DNA of 64,000 nt from Nodularia sp. NIES-3585. GTDB lineage: Bacteria; Cyanobacteriota; Cyanobacteriia; Cyanobacteriales; Nostocaceae. This document shows, one piece after another, positions 53,767-62,673 of the stretch. The position numbers and the translations under genes are program-made. Numbering within the stretch: the first letter of the stretch is position 1; every line of letters begins with the position of its first letter. Location: positions 1,682,711 through 1,746,710 of the forward strand of contig NZ_BDUB01000001.1 in assembly GCF_002218065.1 (NCBI RefSeq). The letters run 5' to 3'. The notes below the pieces were generated by a model that saw nothing but the letters and a program-made list of their open reading frames with translations, did not search any database and was not told where the DNA came from.

Positions 53767-54690
53767 TTAGATTGTGATATCTTCCTGTTGATTAATAGCT
53801 AACCGCAAGACTGATAAGGCTAAAATTATCAAAAATAGTACTAATCCAATGGTGCAAGCATAGCTAATTTCTAAGTTACTAAAGCCTTCCTCATACAAAT
53901 AGTAAACAATCGTTTTGGAGCTATTGAGTGGACCACCTTGGGTCATAATAAATACTTCTTCAAAGACTTTAGTGGCAGAAATCGCAGAAATTACCGCCAC
54001 AAGTGCTAAATACGGTTTCATCAAGGGTACGGTAATATCCCAGTGTTTGCGGATACCATCTGAACCATCAATAGCTGCGGCTTCATACACATCAGCCGAA
54101 ATTGATTGCAGCCCTGCTAAATAAATTACCATGTAGTAGCCGAGTCCCTTCCAGACGGTGACAGCCATGACACTGGCAAGAGAAATTGGTACGATGCCAA
54201 GTAGCTTCTCTGGACTAGTTAGCCAAGGAATTCCTTCGGGAAAAATATTCCAAGTTTTGAGTAACTGATTGAGTAAACCGTTTTCTGCATACAGCCATTT
54301 CCAAGCTATGCCAGCAACTACCATTGATATCACCACTGGGGTGTAGTAAGCTGCTCTAAACCAACTCATCCCTCGCAGTTTCTGATTTACTAAAATTGCC
54401 AAAACCAAGGGAGCCATGACTAAAATTGGTACAACACCCAAAAGATAAAGAAAAGTGTTTTCTAATGTTTTCCAAAAAACTGCATCCTTCCACAAGCGGA
54501 GAAAGTTACCAAAACCTATCCATTGGGGTGGCTGGGAAAGGTCTTCGTAACTGGTAAAGCTGAGGTAAAAGGCTTGTATTGCTGGCCAAAAAACTGTTAA
54601 AGCCAAGAGAATTAAAGCTGGGAGCAAAAATAAGTAAGGAGTCAGTCTTTGTTTGATAAAATTCCAGTCTTGGGGCTTAATTTGATTCAT
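53767..54690 (-). CDS. Sugar ABC transporter permease (MalF/UgpA type)
   Basis: A 307-residue inner-membrane protein with six TM helices. The EAA loop is EAAAIDGSDGIRKHWDITVPLMKP-like (key residues E-A-A-A, G at +7, P at the end; about 215-240). It belongs to the carbohydrate importer permease family (CUT1). The partner permease, the substrate-binding protein and the ATPase are not in this window, so the operon is split or they lie elsewhere. The substrate is unknown. Confidence 0.88.
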   Translation of the reverse strand: MNQIKPQDWNFIKQRLTPYLFLLPALILLALTVFWPAIQAFYLSFTSYEDLSQPPQWIGFGNFLRLWKDAVFWKTLENTFLYLLGVVPILVMAPLVLAILVNQKLRGMSWFRAAYYTPVVISMVVAGIAWKWLYAENGLLNQLLKTWNIFPEGIPWLTSPEKLLGIVPISLASVMAVTVWKGLGYYMVIYLAGLQSISADVYEAAAIDGSDGIRKHWDITVPLMKPYLALVAVISAISATKVFEEVFIMTQGGPLNSSKTIVYYLYEEGFSNLEISYACTIGLVLFLIILALSVLRLAINQQEDITI

Positions 54691-54902
54691 GAAGGCATTT
54701 TATAGTTGACTTGGTGGATGAATTTTCCACCCGCAAAGAACGATAAAAAGGCTAGTTAATATTACACGAACATTTGCTCTTGATGAGCGATCGCTTGCCA
54801 AAACTCACAAAAATACAAATTCAGTTTTCTTGGAGATGTTGGTAGATTTAAGCTTCAATATTTTAAGGGCATCTATAATTAATGACGCGGAGATTAACTG
54901 TG

Positions 54903-55565
54903 ATGGAATCTGAGAACAATTTGCCAATTGAGCATCAAAATGTACCAGTCAATCACCGTGGATTACATGAATTTTTGTATAGTTCTGACGATGAACACGA
55001 TACCACTGCGGTGGCTGTAACGCCTGAATTCGCCAATAATGGGGCGGAAATTATGCCTTTGGATACTTGGCGTAAGGCTGATCCGAATGCCAAAATTGCC
55101 GGGGTTTACGCGGTTTTGGATGCAAAAAGACAAACTCAGTACATTGGCTATTCCCGGAATGTGTTGCTTTCCCTCAACGGTCATGTTAGCCAATATGGTG
55201 AGCAAAAGTGCGCTTTTGTGCGTGTGCAAACCTTTAAATTTCCCAAGCGTCAAGAAATGGAAGATTTGCGAGATGCTTGGATAGCAGAAGTGGAAACTAC
55301 ACCACCTGGTAATGCTGCTGAAGGTGGAGTGTGGGCCAATACGGTAGGCGAGGCGGCTAAGGCGGTAATGTCAGAAGTGGAACGCCAAGCTTACGAGGAG
55401 AAAAAATTAAAGTTACGCAAAGCTATGGCTGATTCAACTTTGTCTAAAGAAATAGAAAAGGTGGATGCGAGTGAAGCAGAACGTCAGCTTCAACTGGAAG
55501 CGGCTGTGAAAAATGATGACTGGAGTTCAGTGATTGACGCGCAGACAGAGGAAACTAAATCTTAG
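54903..55565 (+). CDS. GIY-YIG nuclease-family protein
   Basis: A 220-residue protein. An N-terminal 65-residue segment is followed by a GIY-YIG-like core, with A-G-V-Y-A-V as the GIY strand and Y-I-G-Y-S-R as the YIG strand. A helical C-terminal region follows (ERQAYEEKKLKLRKAMAD), rich in Lys and Glu. It is a conserved cyanobacterial/plastid GIY-YIG variant; nuclease activity is not shown. ATG 54903 is preferred (GGAG upstream); ATG 54882 is the alternative. Confidence 0.78.
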   Translation: MESENNLPIEHQNVPVNHRGLHEFLYSSDDEHDTTAVAVTPEFANNGAEIMPLDTWRKADPNAKIAGVYAVLDAKRQTQYIGYSRNVLLSLNGHVSQYGEQKCAFVRVQTFKFPKRQEMEDLRDAWIAEVETTPPGNAAEGGVWANTVGEAAKAVMSEVERQAYEEKKLKLRKAMADSTLSKEIEKVDASEAERQLQLEAAVKNDDWSSVIDAQTEETKS

Positions 55566-55675
55566 GCGTTGCCCAAACCAAGTATGAATTTAAATGTAGA
55601 GACGTTCCATGGAACGTCTCTACAAGGGTTTTGAAATCATCACAAATCGTGTTCATACTTCAAATCAGCAACGCC
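55565..55675. repeat. MITE-like unit with a perfect 30-bp palindrome at its centre
   Basis: The outer arms are GGCGTTGC (55565-55572) and GCAACGCC (55668-55675), and the inner arms AAGTATGAA (55580-55588) and TTCATACTT (55652-55660). The core 55595-55624 is a perfect palindrome beginning TGTAGAGACGTTCCA. It begins inside or at the stop of the GIY-YIG gene. Confidence 0.75.
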
Positions 55676-55949
55676 AAATCTTAATACCCCACTCACTACG
55701 ATGTACACAGACATCGAAAAACCTGATCCACATTTACTTTTATTTTGTAGGGTGTGTTATCGCTCTTTTATGACTCTGGCCGGAGAAAAATTATCCACTC
55801 TTATTTTTCAGGACTTTGATAAATTTAGGCGTAGGTTGGGTAGAGGAAAGCATAACTCAACACCAACAATCCCTGATTTTGTTGGGTTTCCCAAAGCCTC
55901 AACCCAACCTACGAACAAGTCATGCGAGATTCAATACAATAAAAAACAT
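55676..55949. other. Intergenic region with GTAGGTTGGGT repeat copy
   Basis: GTAGGTTGGGT (55831-55841) and ACCCAACCTAC (55902-55912) form a copy of the inverted-repeat element also nested at 53512-53584. A GTAGGGTGTGT arm appears at about 55748. No CDS is seen. Confidence 0.6.
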
Positions 55950-56726
55950 TTAAACAGCAGAAATAGCACAAACTTGTAAACCAACAGGTGTGTGAATAAT
56001 TACAGATTCTACACCAAAAACTTGGGCGATAGAATTAGGTGTGAGAACAGCTGAGGGTGTGCCAACTTCCCAGAGACGACCTTGTTTTAGTAAGGCAATG
56101 CGGGAACTGTAGCGGGCGGCTAAATTTAATTCGTGTAAAACTGTGACAATAGTTAAATTCTGGTGTTGATTGAGATTTTTGAGCAGTTCTAAGAGTTGTA
56201 GTTGATAGTTGATATCTAAATAAGTGGTGGGTTCATCTAATAGTAATACCTTGGGTTCTTGCGCTAGTGCTAAGGCTAAAAAAGCGCGTTGTCTTTCACC
56301 ACCAGAAAGTTGTTCAACTAGGCGAGCGCTCAATTTTTCTAGTTGCGTTTCTTGAATTGCTGCTTCAACTTTTTGCCTGTCTTCAATGTTTAATTCCCAT
56401 TGCCACCAAGGTTGATGCGGGGTGCGTCCTAAACTGACTAATTGGCGCACTGTTAAGCCCACAGGAACTGTTTGTTGTTGCGGTAACAATGCCAATTTCT
56501 GTGCCACTATATGAGGAGGCTGGGAATGAATGGCTTTACCATCAAGCAGGACTGTGCCTTGTTGTGGCGAAAGAATCCGACTCAGTAATTTCAGGACTGT
56601 AGATTTACCCGAACCATTAGCACCAACTAAACTTAACCATTCTCCTGTTTGTAAAGACAGGTTAATATCTTGAACAATGGGTAATGTGGTATAACCACCA
56701 GTTAGATTTTGCAGTTCTAGGGGCAT
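55950..56726 (-). CDS. FecE/BtuD-type ABC ATPase (iron-siderophore/haem/cobalamin uptake)
   Basis: A 258-residue ATPase. The Walker A motif is VGANGSGKST, the signature is LSGGERQRAFLALALAQ, Walker B is VLLLDEPTTYLD, and the H-loop is VLHELNLAARY. This is the class-II uptake ATPase pattern that pairs with FecCD permeases. The permease gene ends 35 bp upstream. The ATG at 56724-56726 (MPLELQNLTGGY) was chosen; the longer open frame would run into the permease gene. Confidence 0.92.
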   Translation of the reverse strand: MPLELQNLTGGYTTLPIVQDINLSLQTGEWLSLVGANGSGKSTVLKLLSRILSPQQGTVLLDGKAIHSQPPHIVAQKLALLPQQQTVPVGLTVRQLVSLGRTPHQPWWQWELNIEDRQKVEAAIQETQLEKLSARLVEQLSGGERQRAFLALALAQEPKVLLLDEPTTYLDINYQLQLLELLKNLNQHQNLTIVTVLHELNLAARYSSRIALLKQGRLWEVGTPSAVLTPNSIAQVFGVESVIIHTPVGLQVCAISAV

Positions 56727-56761
56727 TTGAAGGATTAAAAATGAAGAAATAATGCAACCAT

Positions 56762-57778
56762 TTACAGTTGACTCGAACCAGCAGAACGACGATATAGCAA
56801 CCAGATAAACAACGGTGAACCCAATAAAGCCGTGACCGCACCAACTGGTAATTCTACTGCTCCTAGTCGAGAAAGTAAATCTGCAAAGGTGAGTAACCAA
56901 GCACCTGCAAGGGCTGAAAGTGGTAAAACAAACCGATGATCTGTACCGACAATCAAGCGGACACCGTGAGGAACTACAAGACCGACAAAACCAATTAAAC
57001 CACAGATACTAACTGCACCTGCGGCTAATAGAGTGGCGACACCGCCAATTAATATCCGCGATCGCGTTAATGATACTCCTAAACCGACAGCCATATCATC
57101 TCCCAAAGCCAGCACGTTTACAGACCGCGCCAGTAGCCATCCCCCCAGCAAGGCGACAACAATATAAGGGCCAGCCGTGGAAATTTCTCGCCAGCCTCGT
57201 CCATTCAGGCTACCAACTAGCCAACTTAAGGCGATTTGAATTTGACCGTCTTCGGCTAGTAAAAGTAATGTAGTTTGTACTGACCCTAATAAGGAACTTA
57301 CCGCAACTCCACCTAAAATTAACCGTTCTACCGAAATTCCCGAACCAACACGACCAAGCAAAATCACAAGAATTGAAGTCAAAATTGCCCCTAACCATGC
57401 GGCTAAAGGAATAGCAATGGGGAAGACTTGCAAAACTATCATCAGAATCACCACAAGTCCCGCGCCGGCGGAAATTCCTAAAATAAATGGATCAGCCAAG
57501 CTATTACGTAACATTCCTTGTAGCAGTGCGCCGGACATCCCCAAGGCTGCACCCACAATTACAGCCGCAACAATACGAGGGAGGCGCAAATCCCAGACAA
57601 TTGTTTGTTTGATGGGATCGCCTTTGTGAAGAATTGCTTGCCAAAATTCCGCTACAGTTAGGGGGACTGCACCTTGAGACAGAGAAAGTACTAGGGTGAC
57701 TAATAGTCCCATCAGCAGGAACAGAACCGCCCAAACTATGCGTTGTTTGCTACCAGCAGCTAGCGATAATATTTTCAT
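56762..57778 (-). CDS. FecCD-family iron/cobalamin ABC permease
   Basis: A 338-residue permease with about ten TM helices. The FecCD/BtuC signature is clear: LRLPRIVAAVIVGAALGMSG (about 70-90), then LADPFILGISAGAG and the late motif CGLIGFVGLVVPHGVRL. It partners the downstream ATPase. The substrate (ferric siderophore, haem or cobalamin) is unknown, and the binding protein is not in the window. ATG 57778 was chosen; the frame further upstream runs through the tRNA-Ser remnant and is not coding. Confidence 0.93.
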   Translation of the reverse strand: MKILSLAAGSKQRIVWAVLFLLMGLLVTLVLSLSQGAVPLTVAEFWQAILHKGDPIKQTIVWDLRLPRIVAAVIVGAALGMSGALLQGMLRNSLADPFILGISAGAGLVVILMIVLQVFPIAIPLAAWLGAILTSILVILLGRVGSGISVERLILGGVAVSSLLGSVQTTLLLLAEDGQIQIALSWLVGSLNGRGWREISTAGPYIVVALLGGWLLARSVNVLALGDDMAVGLGVSLTRSRILIGGVATLLAAGAVSICGLIGFVGLVVPHGVRLIVGTDHRFVLPLSALAGAWLLTFADLLSRLGAVELPVGAVTALLGSPLFIWLLYRRSAGSSQL

Positions 57779-57791
57779 GATTACGTTAAAA

Positions 57792-57851
57792 CGGAGAGGG
57801 AGGGATTCGAACCCTCGTATACGTTCCCGCATAACAGACTTTCCAGGTCTA
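57792..57851 (-). pseudogene. tRNA-Ser(GGA) 3' half, 5' half missing
   Basis: On the minus strand the sequence starts at the 5' strand of the anticodon stem, has the loop CTGGAAA (anticodon GGA), a Ser-type long variable arm, the T-arm GGGTTCGAATCCC and the acceptor 3' strand CTCTCCG. The 5' acceptor strand and D-arm (normally GGAGAGG..GCCGAGTGG) are absent both here and beyond the IS. Such 3' halves are classic attachment-site leftovers, but simple breakage is equally possible. Confidence 0.7.
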
Positions 57852-57855
57852 TAAG

Positions 57856-59368
57856 TCAATACGGTTCAGTTAAGGCTCGAATAGCTGTAAGATAGGCATT
57901 GTTTCCAAAAATGGAAATTAAGTACGGTGCATCTCAAAGAATTGTCATTACTGTCTCCCAAGATACAAAGTACGGAGATATTCAAAGCGATAGAGGTAGC
58001 GATCCCAGCAACTTCAATAGAACAAGCGATAAGCCTACGGCATGGCTTCGCTTACCGCTAAAACTAAAGTAAAAGAGGAACGCTATCGTTCGTTACCAGC
58101 ACATCTGGTCATTTGTCTAATAATAGCAATGAGCCTGTGGTCGAGAGATTCAATGCGGGATGTACTAAAAAATCTCATCGATGGTGTTTCAGAAGCATGG
58201 GTAAAAGTTGGTAAATATTGGCGTATCCCATGTAAATCAGCTATCACCCAAGCCAGACAGAGACTAGGTGCGGGGGTAATGAGGCAATTGTTTCATCAGT
58301 TGGTACAACCAATGGCAAACAGCGAAACGATTGGAGGTTTTTTAAACGGACTACGAATTGTAGTAATTGATGGAACGTGCTTAGATATCCCAGATAGTGA
58401 TGAAAATGCCAGGGTTTTTGGTCGTCCTGGTAGTCGTCCTGGTACACGAGCTGCATTTCCCAAAGTGAGATTAGTTATTTTGGTAGAGGCAGGGACACAT
58501 TTAATTTTTGATGCATTAATGTGTCCATATAAAATTGGAGAGCGAGTTCGGTCACTAAAATTATTGCGCTCGGTAACATCCTCCATGTTGTGAATGTGGG
58601 ATAGGGGCTTGCATTCCTACGCGATGGTACAAGCAACAGTAAGTAAGGGTTGTGATTATTTAGGAAGAATACCTGCCAACGTTAAATTTTTAAACGAAGA
58701 AGCTTTAGAGGATGGTTCTTATTTAAGTTATATTTATCCCTCTGGCCAACTGAGAAAAAAAGCTTTTGAGCCAATACAAGTACGAGTGATTGAGTACACA
58801 ATTGAGAATCCTGATAACCCAGAAGAACAAATCAAATATCGTTTAATTACGAGCTTATTGGACATTGTAAAATTCCCAGCCCAATTGCTAGCTTGTGAGT
58901 ACCATCAACGTTGGGAAGTTGAGAATACGATTGATGAACTTAAAGTACATCTTTTAGGACGAAAAACTCATATTCGTTCTCAAAAACCACGAGAGGTGGT
59001 GCAAGAAATTTACGGTTTATTATTAGGACATTGGGCTATCCGGTCGTTGATTTTTGAAGCTGCCACCAGTGCAGAAGTTTCGCCCTTGCGTCTAAGCTTC
59101 ACCGGGACATTACGAGTTGTTCGTCTTGCCCTCCCTAAATTCCAGCGTTTGCAACCACAAGAACTCCCCTTTTTTTGAGTTGGTTAACTGTGGAAATTCT
59201 CGACCAAGTTTTACCTGAAAGGGTTCATAGAAACAACCCAAGGGTTGTGAAAAAGCCTGTATCAAAATTTCGCTCTAAAAAAGTTAAACACAGAGGCACT
59301 GGAACAATAACCAATCCTCCTGTGTTTGTTGTTTCAAGCACTGCATAGCCTTAACTGAACCGTATTGA
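57856..59368 (+). mobile_element. Decayed IS4-family insertion sequence (1.5 kb)
   Basis: The terminal inverted repeats are perfect over 22 bp (TCAATACGGTTC...; 57856-57877 and 59347-59368). They bracket one transposase pseudogene. A 7-bp direct TATAAGT is seen at 57850-57856 and at 59371-59377, a possible target duplication with a 2-bp offset. The left flank is a truncated tRNA-Ser and the right flank a truncated sigma factor gene. Confidence 0.85.
58042..59348 (+). pseudogene. IS4-family DDE transposase, interrupted
   Basis: The first part (58042-58593) carries the first catalytic Asp (VIDGTCLDIPD) and the second part (58594-59178) the second Asp (MWDRGLHSYAM) and the Glu (YHQRWEVENTIDELK). 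They are in one frame separated by a TGA (after SSML). A further frame change in a T7 tract near 59171 cuts off the last about 60 residues (LTVEILDQVLPERVHR ... to the TAG at 59346). The N-terminus is disrupted by a 33-bp palindromic repeat (about 58027-58059). The family is clear but the gene is dead. Confidence 0.88.
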
Positions 59369-59389
59369 TTTATAAGTAACTTTGTCAAG

Positions 59390-59965
59390 TTATGATATTT
59401 TTTTATAAATTGAAATTGGCAACCATATACTACGACAATTATTGAAGTAAGCTGTTTGGATTTCCTTAAGAATATACCAATAAGCATAGGTAGCAAAAGT
59501 AGTACCCATGAGTAGATTATATCTGTTTACAGCAATTATTAAACCGAACACACCTTCCTGAAATAAATCTTGAAAACTTACCTTTTTATTCTGATATTTT
59601 CTAGCAATCCATGAGACTAAGCGTAGATTAGAAAGAATCATCTTTTCTTTAGCTGCGAAACCTTCACGAAATGCCTCGTTTAATTCTGATACACTAATCC
59701 CATTAGCTGTAGCTAATTCATCATCGGTTGGACAACGATTAAATTTTAATATCCAATTTAATTCTTGTTTTTCCAATAAGACTAAGCGGTTGATTTTTTT
59801 ACTTAGTTCTAATTGTTCATAATGTGTTAAGAGTGGATATAATTTTAATATTTTTTCAATAGATGGCACTTGTAAGACCTCAAACGTACCAAGCGTGATA
59901 TTTATACGATCATGTATGTAATCTCTCGTGTCTAGGATTGTAGCCCATATAACTACTACTAGCAA
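59390..59965 (-). pseudogene. Sigma-70-family factor, truncated after region 2
   Basis: A 191-codon frame. Region 1.2-like helices and the core region 2 (NLRLVSWIARKYQNKKVSFQ, LFQEGVFGLIIAVNRY, TYAYWYILKEIQTAYFNN) are present. The frame stops at KKIS just before region 3; regions 3 and 4 (-35 recognition) are absent. Normal group 2/3 sigma factors are 300-350 residues. The missing part would lie where the IS and the tRNA remnant now are. The N-terminus beginning MLVVV may be a little longer or shorter. Confidence 0.75.
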
Positions 59966-60423
59966 TGAAGCTCACTAATCATTATTTTCTAACTCACCCA
60001 TTGAGGAGTACAGCCACTGGGAGAATGTAAAGGTATCTTTTTTTTATTGTGGTGTTATTGTTGCCGTGCAATAGCAATTTGAAACAGCCGCTTAAATTTA
60101 TTGAATAGCATTTAAACCACACTAGCTTTAGGTGCATCTAAAACAGCCGCTATTCTTTGTCTAGCCTATTTGTACCTGAAACTTAAAGCAGAGGCATTAC
60201 AGGCGAGTATGGCGTGAGTAGTTATGTGATATACGTGATGAAATCACAGAACGATAGTTATTTTATAAGACTATTTTATGGATAACTCTGTTTTTCATAA
60301 GTAATCCGGTTATGCAAGTTGTATGCAAGTTACCATCTTTAATGAGGTACTGGTAGAGTACAGCCAACTTATGCAACTGGCTAAAACCCTTGACTTTACG
60401 TTACTTTTCCTGCTTAATAAATA
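59966..60423. other. Intergenic region, nothing recognised
   Basis: 458 bp between the truncated sigma gene and the tRNA-Thr. AT-rich, no CDS or repeat of note. Confidence 0.4.
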
Positions 60424-60495
60424 AGCCCGTGACGAGGATTGAACTCGTGACCTCACCCTTACCAAGGGTGTGCTCTACCACTGAGCCACACGGGC
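60424..60495 (-). tRNA. tRNA-Thr (GGT)
   Basis: 72 nt. Acceptor arms GCCCGTG/CACGGGC, D-arm GGCTCAGTGGTAGAGC, anticodon loop TTGGTAA (GGT), and T-arm GAGTTCAATCC. CCA is not encoded. Confidence 0.95.
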
Positions 60496-60587
60496 GAAAA
60501 CTAGAAACTTGAGTTTTTGAGTGATGAGCTATAAAGCTGTGAATATACCAATCACCTAGCGATTATAGCTCATTACTTTAAAAGTGG

Positions 60588-60670
60588 TGGGCCGGGCTGG
60601 ATTTGAACCAGCGTAGGCGCTAGCCAACGGATTTACAGTCCGTCTCCATTAACCACTCGGACACCGACCC
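60588..60670 (-). tRNA. tRNA-Tyr (GTA)
   Basis: 83 nt with a long variable arm. Acceptor arms GGGTCGG/CCGGCCC, anticodon loop CTGTAAA (GTA), and T-loop GGTTCAAATCC. CCA is encoded next to the discriminator A (60585-60587). Confidence 0.95.
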
Positions 60671-60766
60671 ATTTGCATCACGATTACTAACGTTAGCACC
60701 AAGTTTTAGAAATTGCAAGGGGTTTCTCAAAAAGATTTTAGAACCGATATATTTCAGGGCTGACAA

Positions 60767-62587
60767 CTAACTCAGCAATTCTCCGGTTTCTTGCAGGGAG
60801 TGCAAGCGGCGATAAATGCCCTCCTGACGCAACAGTTGATCATGGCTACCCACTTCAGCAATTCTGCCTTGATCTAGAACCACTATTTTATCGGCTTCCC
60901 GGACTGTACTCAGACGATGGGCAATCACAATGGTGGTGCAAGTTCCCTGAATTGAGCGCATGGCTAATTGAATGGAACGCTCAGACTCGTAATCTAAGCT
61001 AGAGGTAGCTTCGTCAAAAATCAACACATCAGGTTGTACTAGCAAGGCCCTCGCAATTCCTAAACGCTGTCTTTGTCCTCCAGATAATCTCACACCACGC
61101 TCCCCGACAACGGTGTAATAACCTTGAGGGAGGTGTTCCATGACTTCATCAACTCTGGCAATTCTACAAGCTTCCTTGACCTGTTCCAGAGTCGCATTTG
61201 GTCTGCCGTAGGTGAGGTTATCCAAGATAGTACCGTTGAAAATGTCCACTTCTTGGTGAACGATCGCTAGCCTGCGCCTATACTTACCTACATCCAAGGT
61301 ACGAATATCTTGACCATCAATAAAAATTTCACCTTCTTGAGGTTCAAAATACCGTAACAGCAATTTTACTAAAGTAGACTTACCAGAACCAGAACGCCCC
61401 ACTAACGCCACTGTTTGATATGGTTCAATCAACAAGTTGATATCTTGCAAAACTTGACGGCTGTGATCATATGCAAAACTAATGTGCGATAACTCAATTT
61501 TGCCTGTAAATTTATAAGGTGATTCGGCTTGATTTGTTTCGTCTAAAAGACCAACCGAACCAGATGCAATTGGTGCTTGCAAAAATTCATGAAACCGCAA
61601 CATCGAAGAATAGCGCCGCGAAAAAGATTCTGCCAGTGTACTAATAGGTTCCAATTCCGCATAAGCCATGCTGGAAAGAGTTAAAGTCATGATAAAATGA
61701 CCGAGAGTAATTCTCCCATCTACCGTTGCGGCTAAAGTTAAACCTAAAATTACAAATACGCAAAATTGAATTACAGCCTTTTGCAAAGTAATCAGCCTGA
61801 CATAACCTTTATGAATCCGATGATCAACAACTATTAATTCACGATCCAATCGTTGCTTTTGTCGCTTTAGTTCCTGGGATTCTGTGGCGAATGCTTTGAC
61901 TGTTTTAATATTAGTAATTAATTCTGAAGTGCGGCTTTCAGTACTTTCCATATATTTATCGAGGAGACTTTCGTGCCAAATTATCCGTTGCAAATCCTTT
62001 AAACTAAAGGCAACAATAACTACAAAAGAAATTAGATATAAAACAGCAATTCGCCATTCAATCAATAATATAAATATAAAAATTCCCAGCACACGAAACA
62101 GTTTAGGAATTAATTGTCCAGCAATTTCGGGATATGACCAAGTATGGTTAATCAGCCCCCTGGCTACTCGCCCAGAAACGCGTCCGGGATTATTTTCATC
62201 ATAAAATTCCACTGGGAGAGTCAGAATTTTAGCTATCGCTGTTTGAGTCTGATCTCGACGCGCCCTTAAGGGAATATCCCAGTGGAACCAAAGGGTCATC
62301 CAAGGCTGTGTTGGCGCTCTGACTACGGTAACTAAAAAAATTAACCCCAGTAATACAGCCAATGATAGAGTTTGATTAACTGGGTAATTGATAAATTCTG
62401 CAATCCTAGCGATCGCTCTTTGCAATGGTCTATCCAAAGGTTGATTAGACAAAACATTTAAAATCTGCCCAATCGCATAAGGAACCACCAAATCAATAAT
62501 TTCGTAAACGCTGGATGCGGCAATACTGAAAACACTTAGCTTCCAGTCAGAATGAAAGTAATTAAGAATATCTCGAAATTTGGCCAT
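60767..62587 (-). CDS. ABC exporter, TM domain fused to ATPase (multidrug/lipid type)
   Basis: A 606-residue half-transporter. Six TM helices (about 20-330) are followed by an ATPase domain: Walker A GRSGSGKST, Q-loop VHQEVDIFNGTI, signature LSGGQRQRLGIARAL, Walker B VLIFDEATSSLD and His in IAHRLSTV. It belongs to the MsbA/LmrA-like exporter family (DPL), which acts as a dimer. The substrate is unknown. ATG 62587 is preferred; the frame is open to 62611. It follows the tRNA-Tyr on the same strand. Confidence 0.92.
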   Translation of the reverse strand: MAKFRDILNYFHSDWKLSVFSIAASSVYEIIDLVVPYAIGQILNVLSNQPLDRPLQRAIARIAEFINYPVNQTLSLAVLLGLIFLVTVVRAPTQPWMTLWFHWDIPLRARRDQTQTAIAKILTLPVEFYDENNPGRVSGRVARGLINHTWSYPEIAGQLIPKLFRVLGIFIFILLIEWRIAVLYLISFVVIVAFSLKDLQRIIWHESLLDKYMESTESRTSELITNIKTVKAFATESQELKRQKQRLDRELIVVDHRIHKGYVRLITLQKAVIQFCVFVILGLTLAATVDGRITLGHFIMTLTLSSMAYAELEPISTLAESFSRRYSSMLRFHEFLQAPIASGSVGLLDETNQAESPYKFTGKIELSHISFAYDHSRQVLQDINLLIEPYQTVALVGRSGSGKSTLVKLLLRYFEPQEGEIFIDGQDIRTLDVGKYRRRLAIVHQEVDIFNGTILDNLTYGRPNATLEQVKEACRIARVDEVMEHLPQGYYTVVGERGVRLSGGQRQRLGIARALLVQPDVLIFDEATSSLDYESERSIQLAMRSIQGTCTTIVIAHRLSTVREADKIVVLDQGRIAEVGSHDQLLRQEGIYRRLHSLQETGELLS

Positions 62588-62673
62588 GATGCAAACCATC
62601 CAAGAGCGCAAATTTAACTTGGAATATCCATGCTACATATGTAATATAGAGGAGTCAAGTAATGTCGAATAAA

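Noticed and set aside
55701-55979. 92-codon frame after the GIY-YIG gene
   Set aside because: It runs through inverted-repeat sequence and the end of the ABC ATPase gene; no sign of a real protein.
56727-56900. N-terminal extension of the FecE-like ATPase
   Set aside because: It overlaps the permease coding sequence in another frame and has no ABC homology; the start at 56726 fits the family.
57792-57851. Complete tRNA-Ser gene
   Set aside because: The D-arm and 5' acceptor strand are missing; only the 3' half is present.
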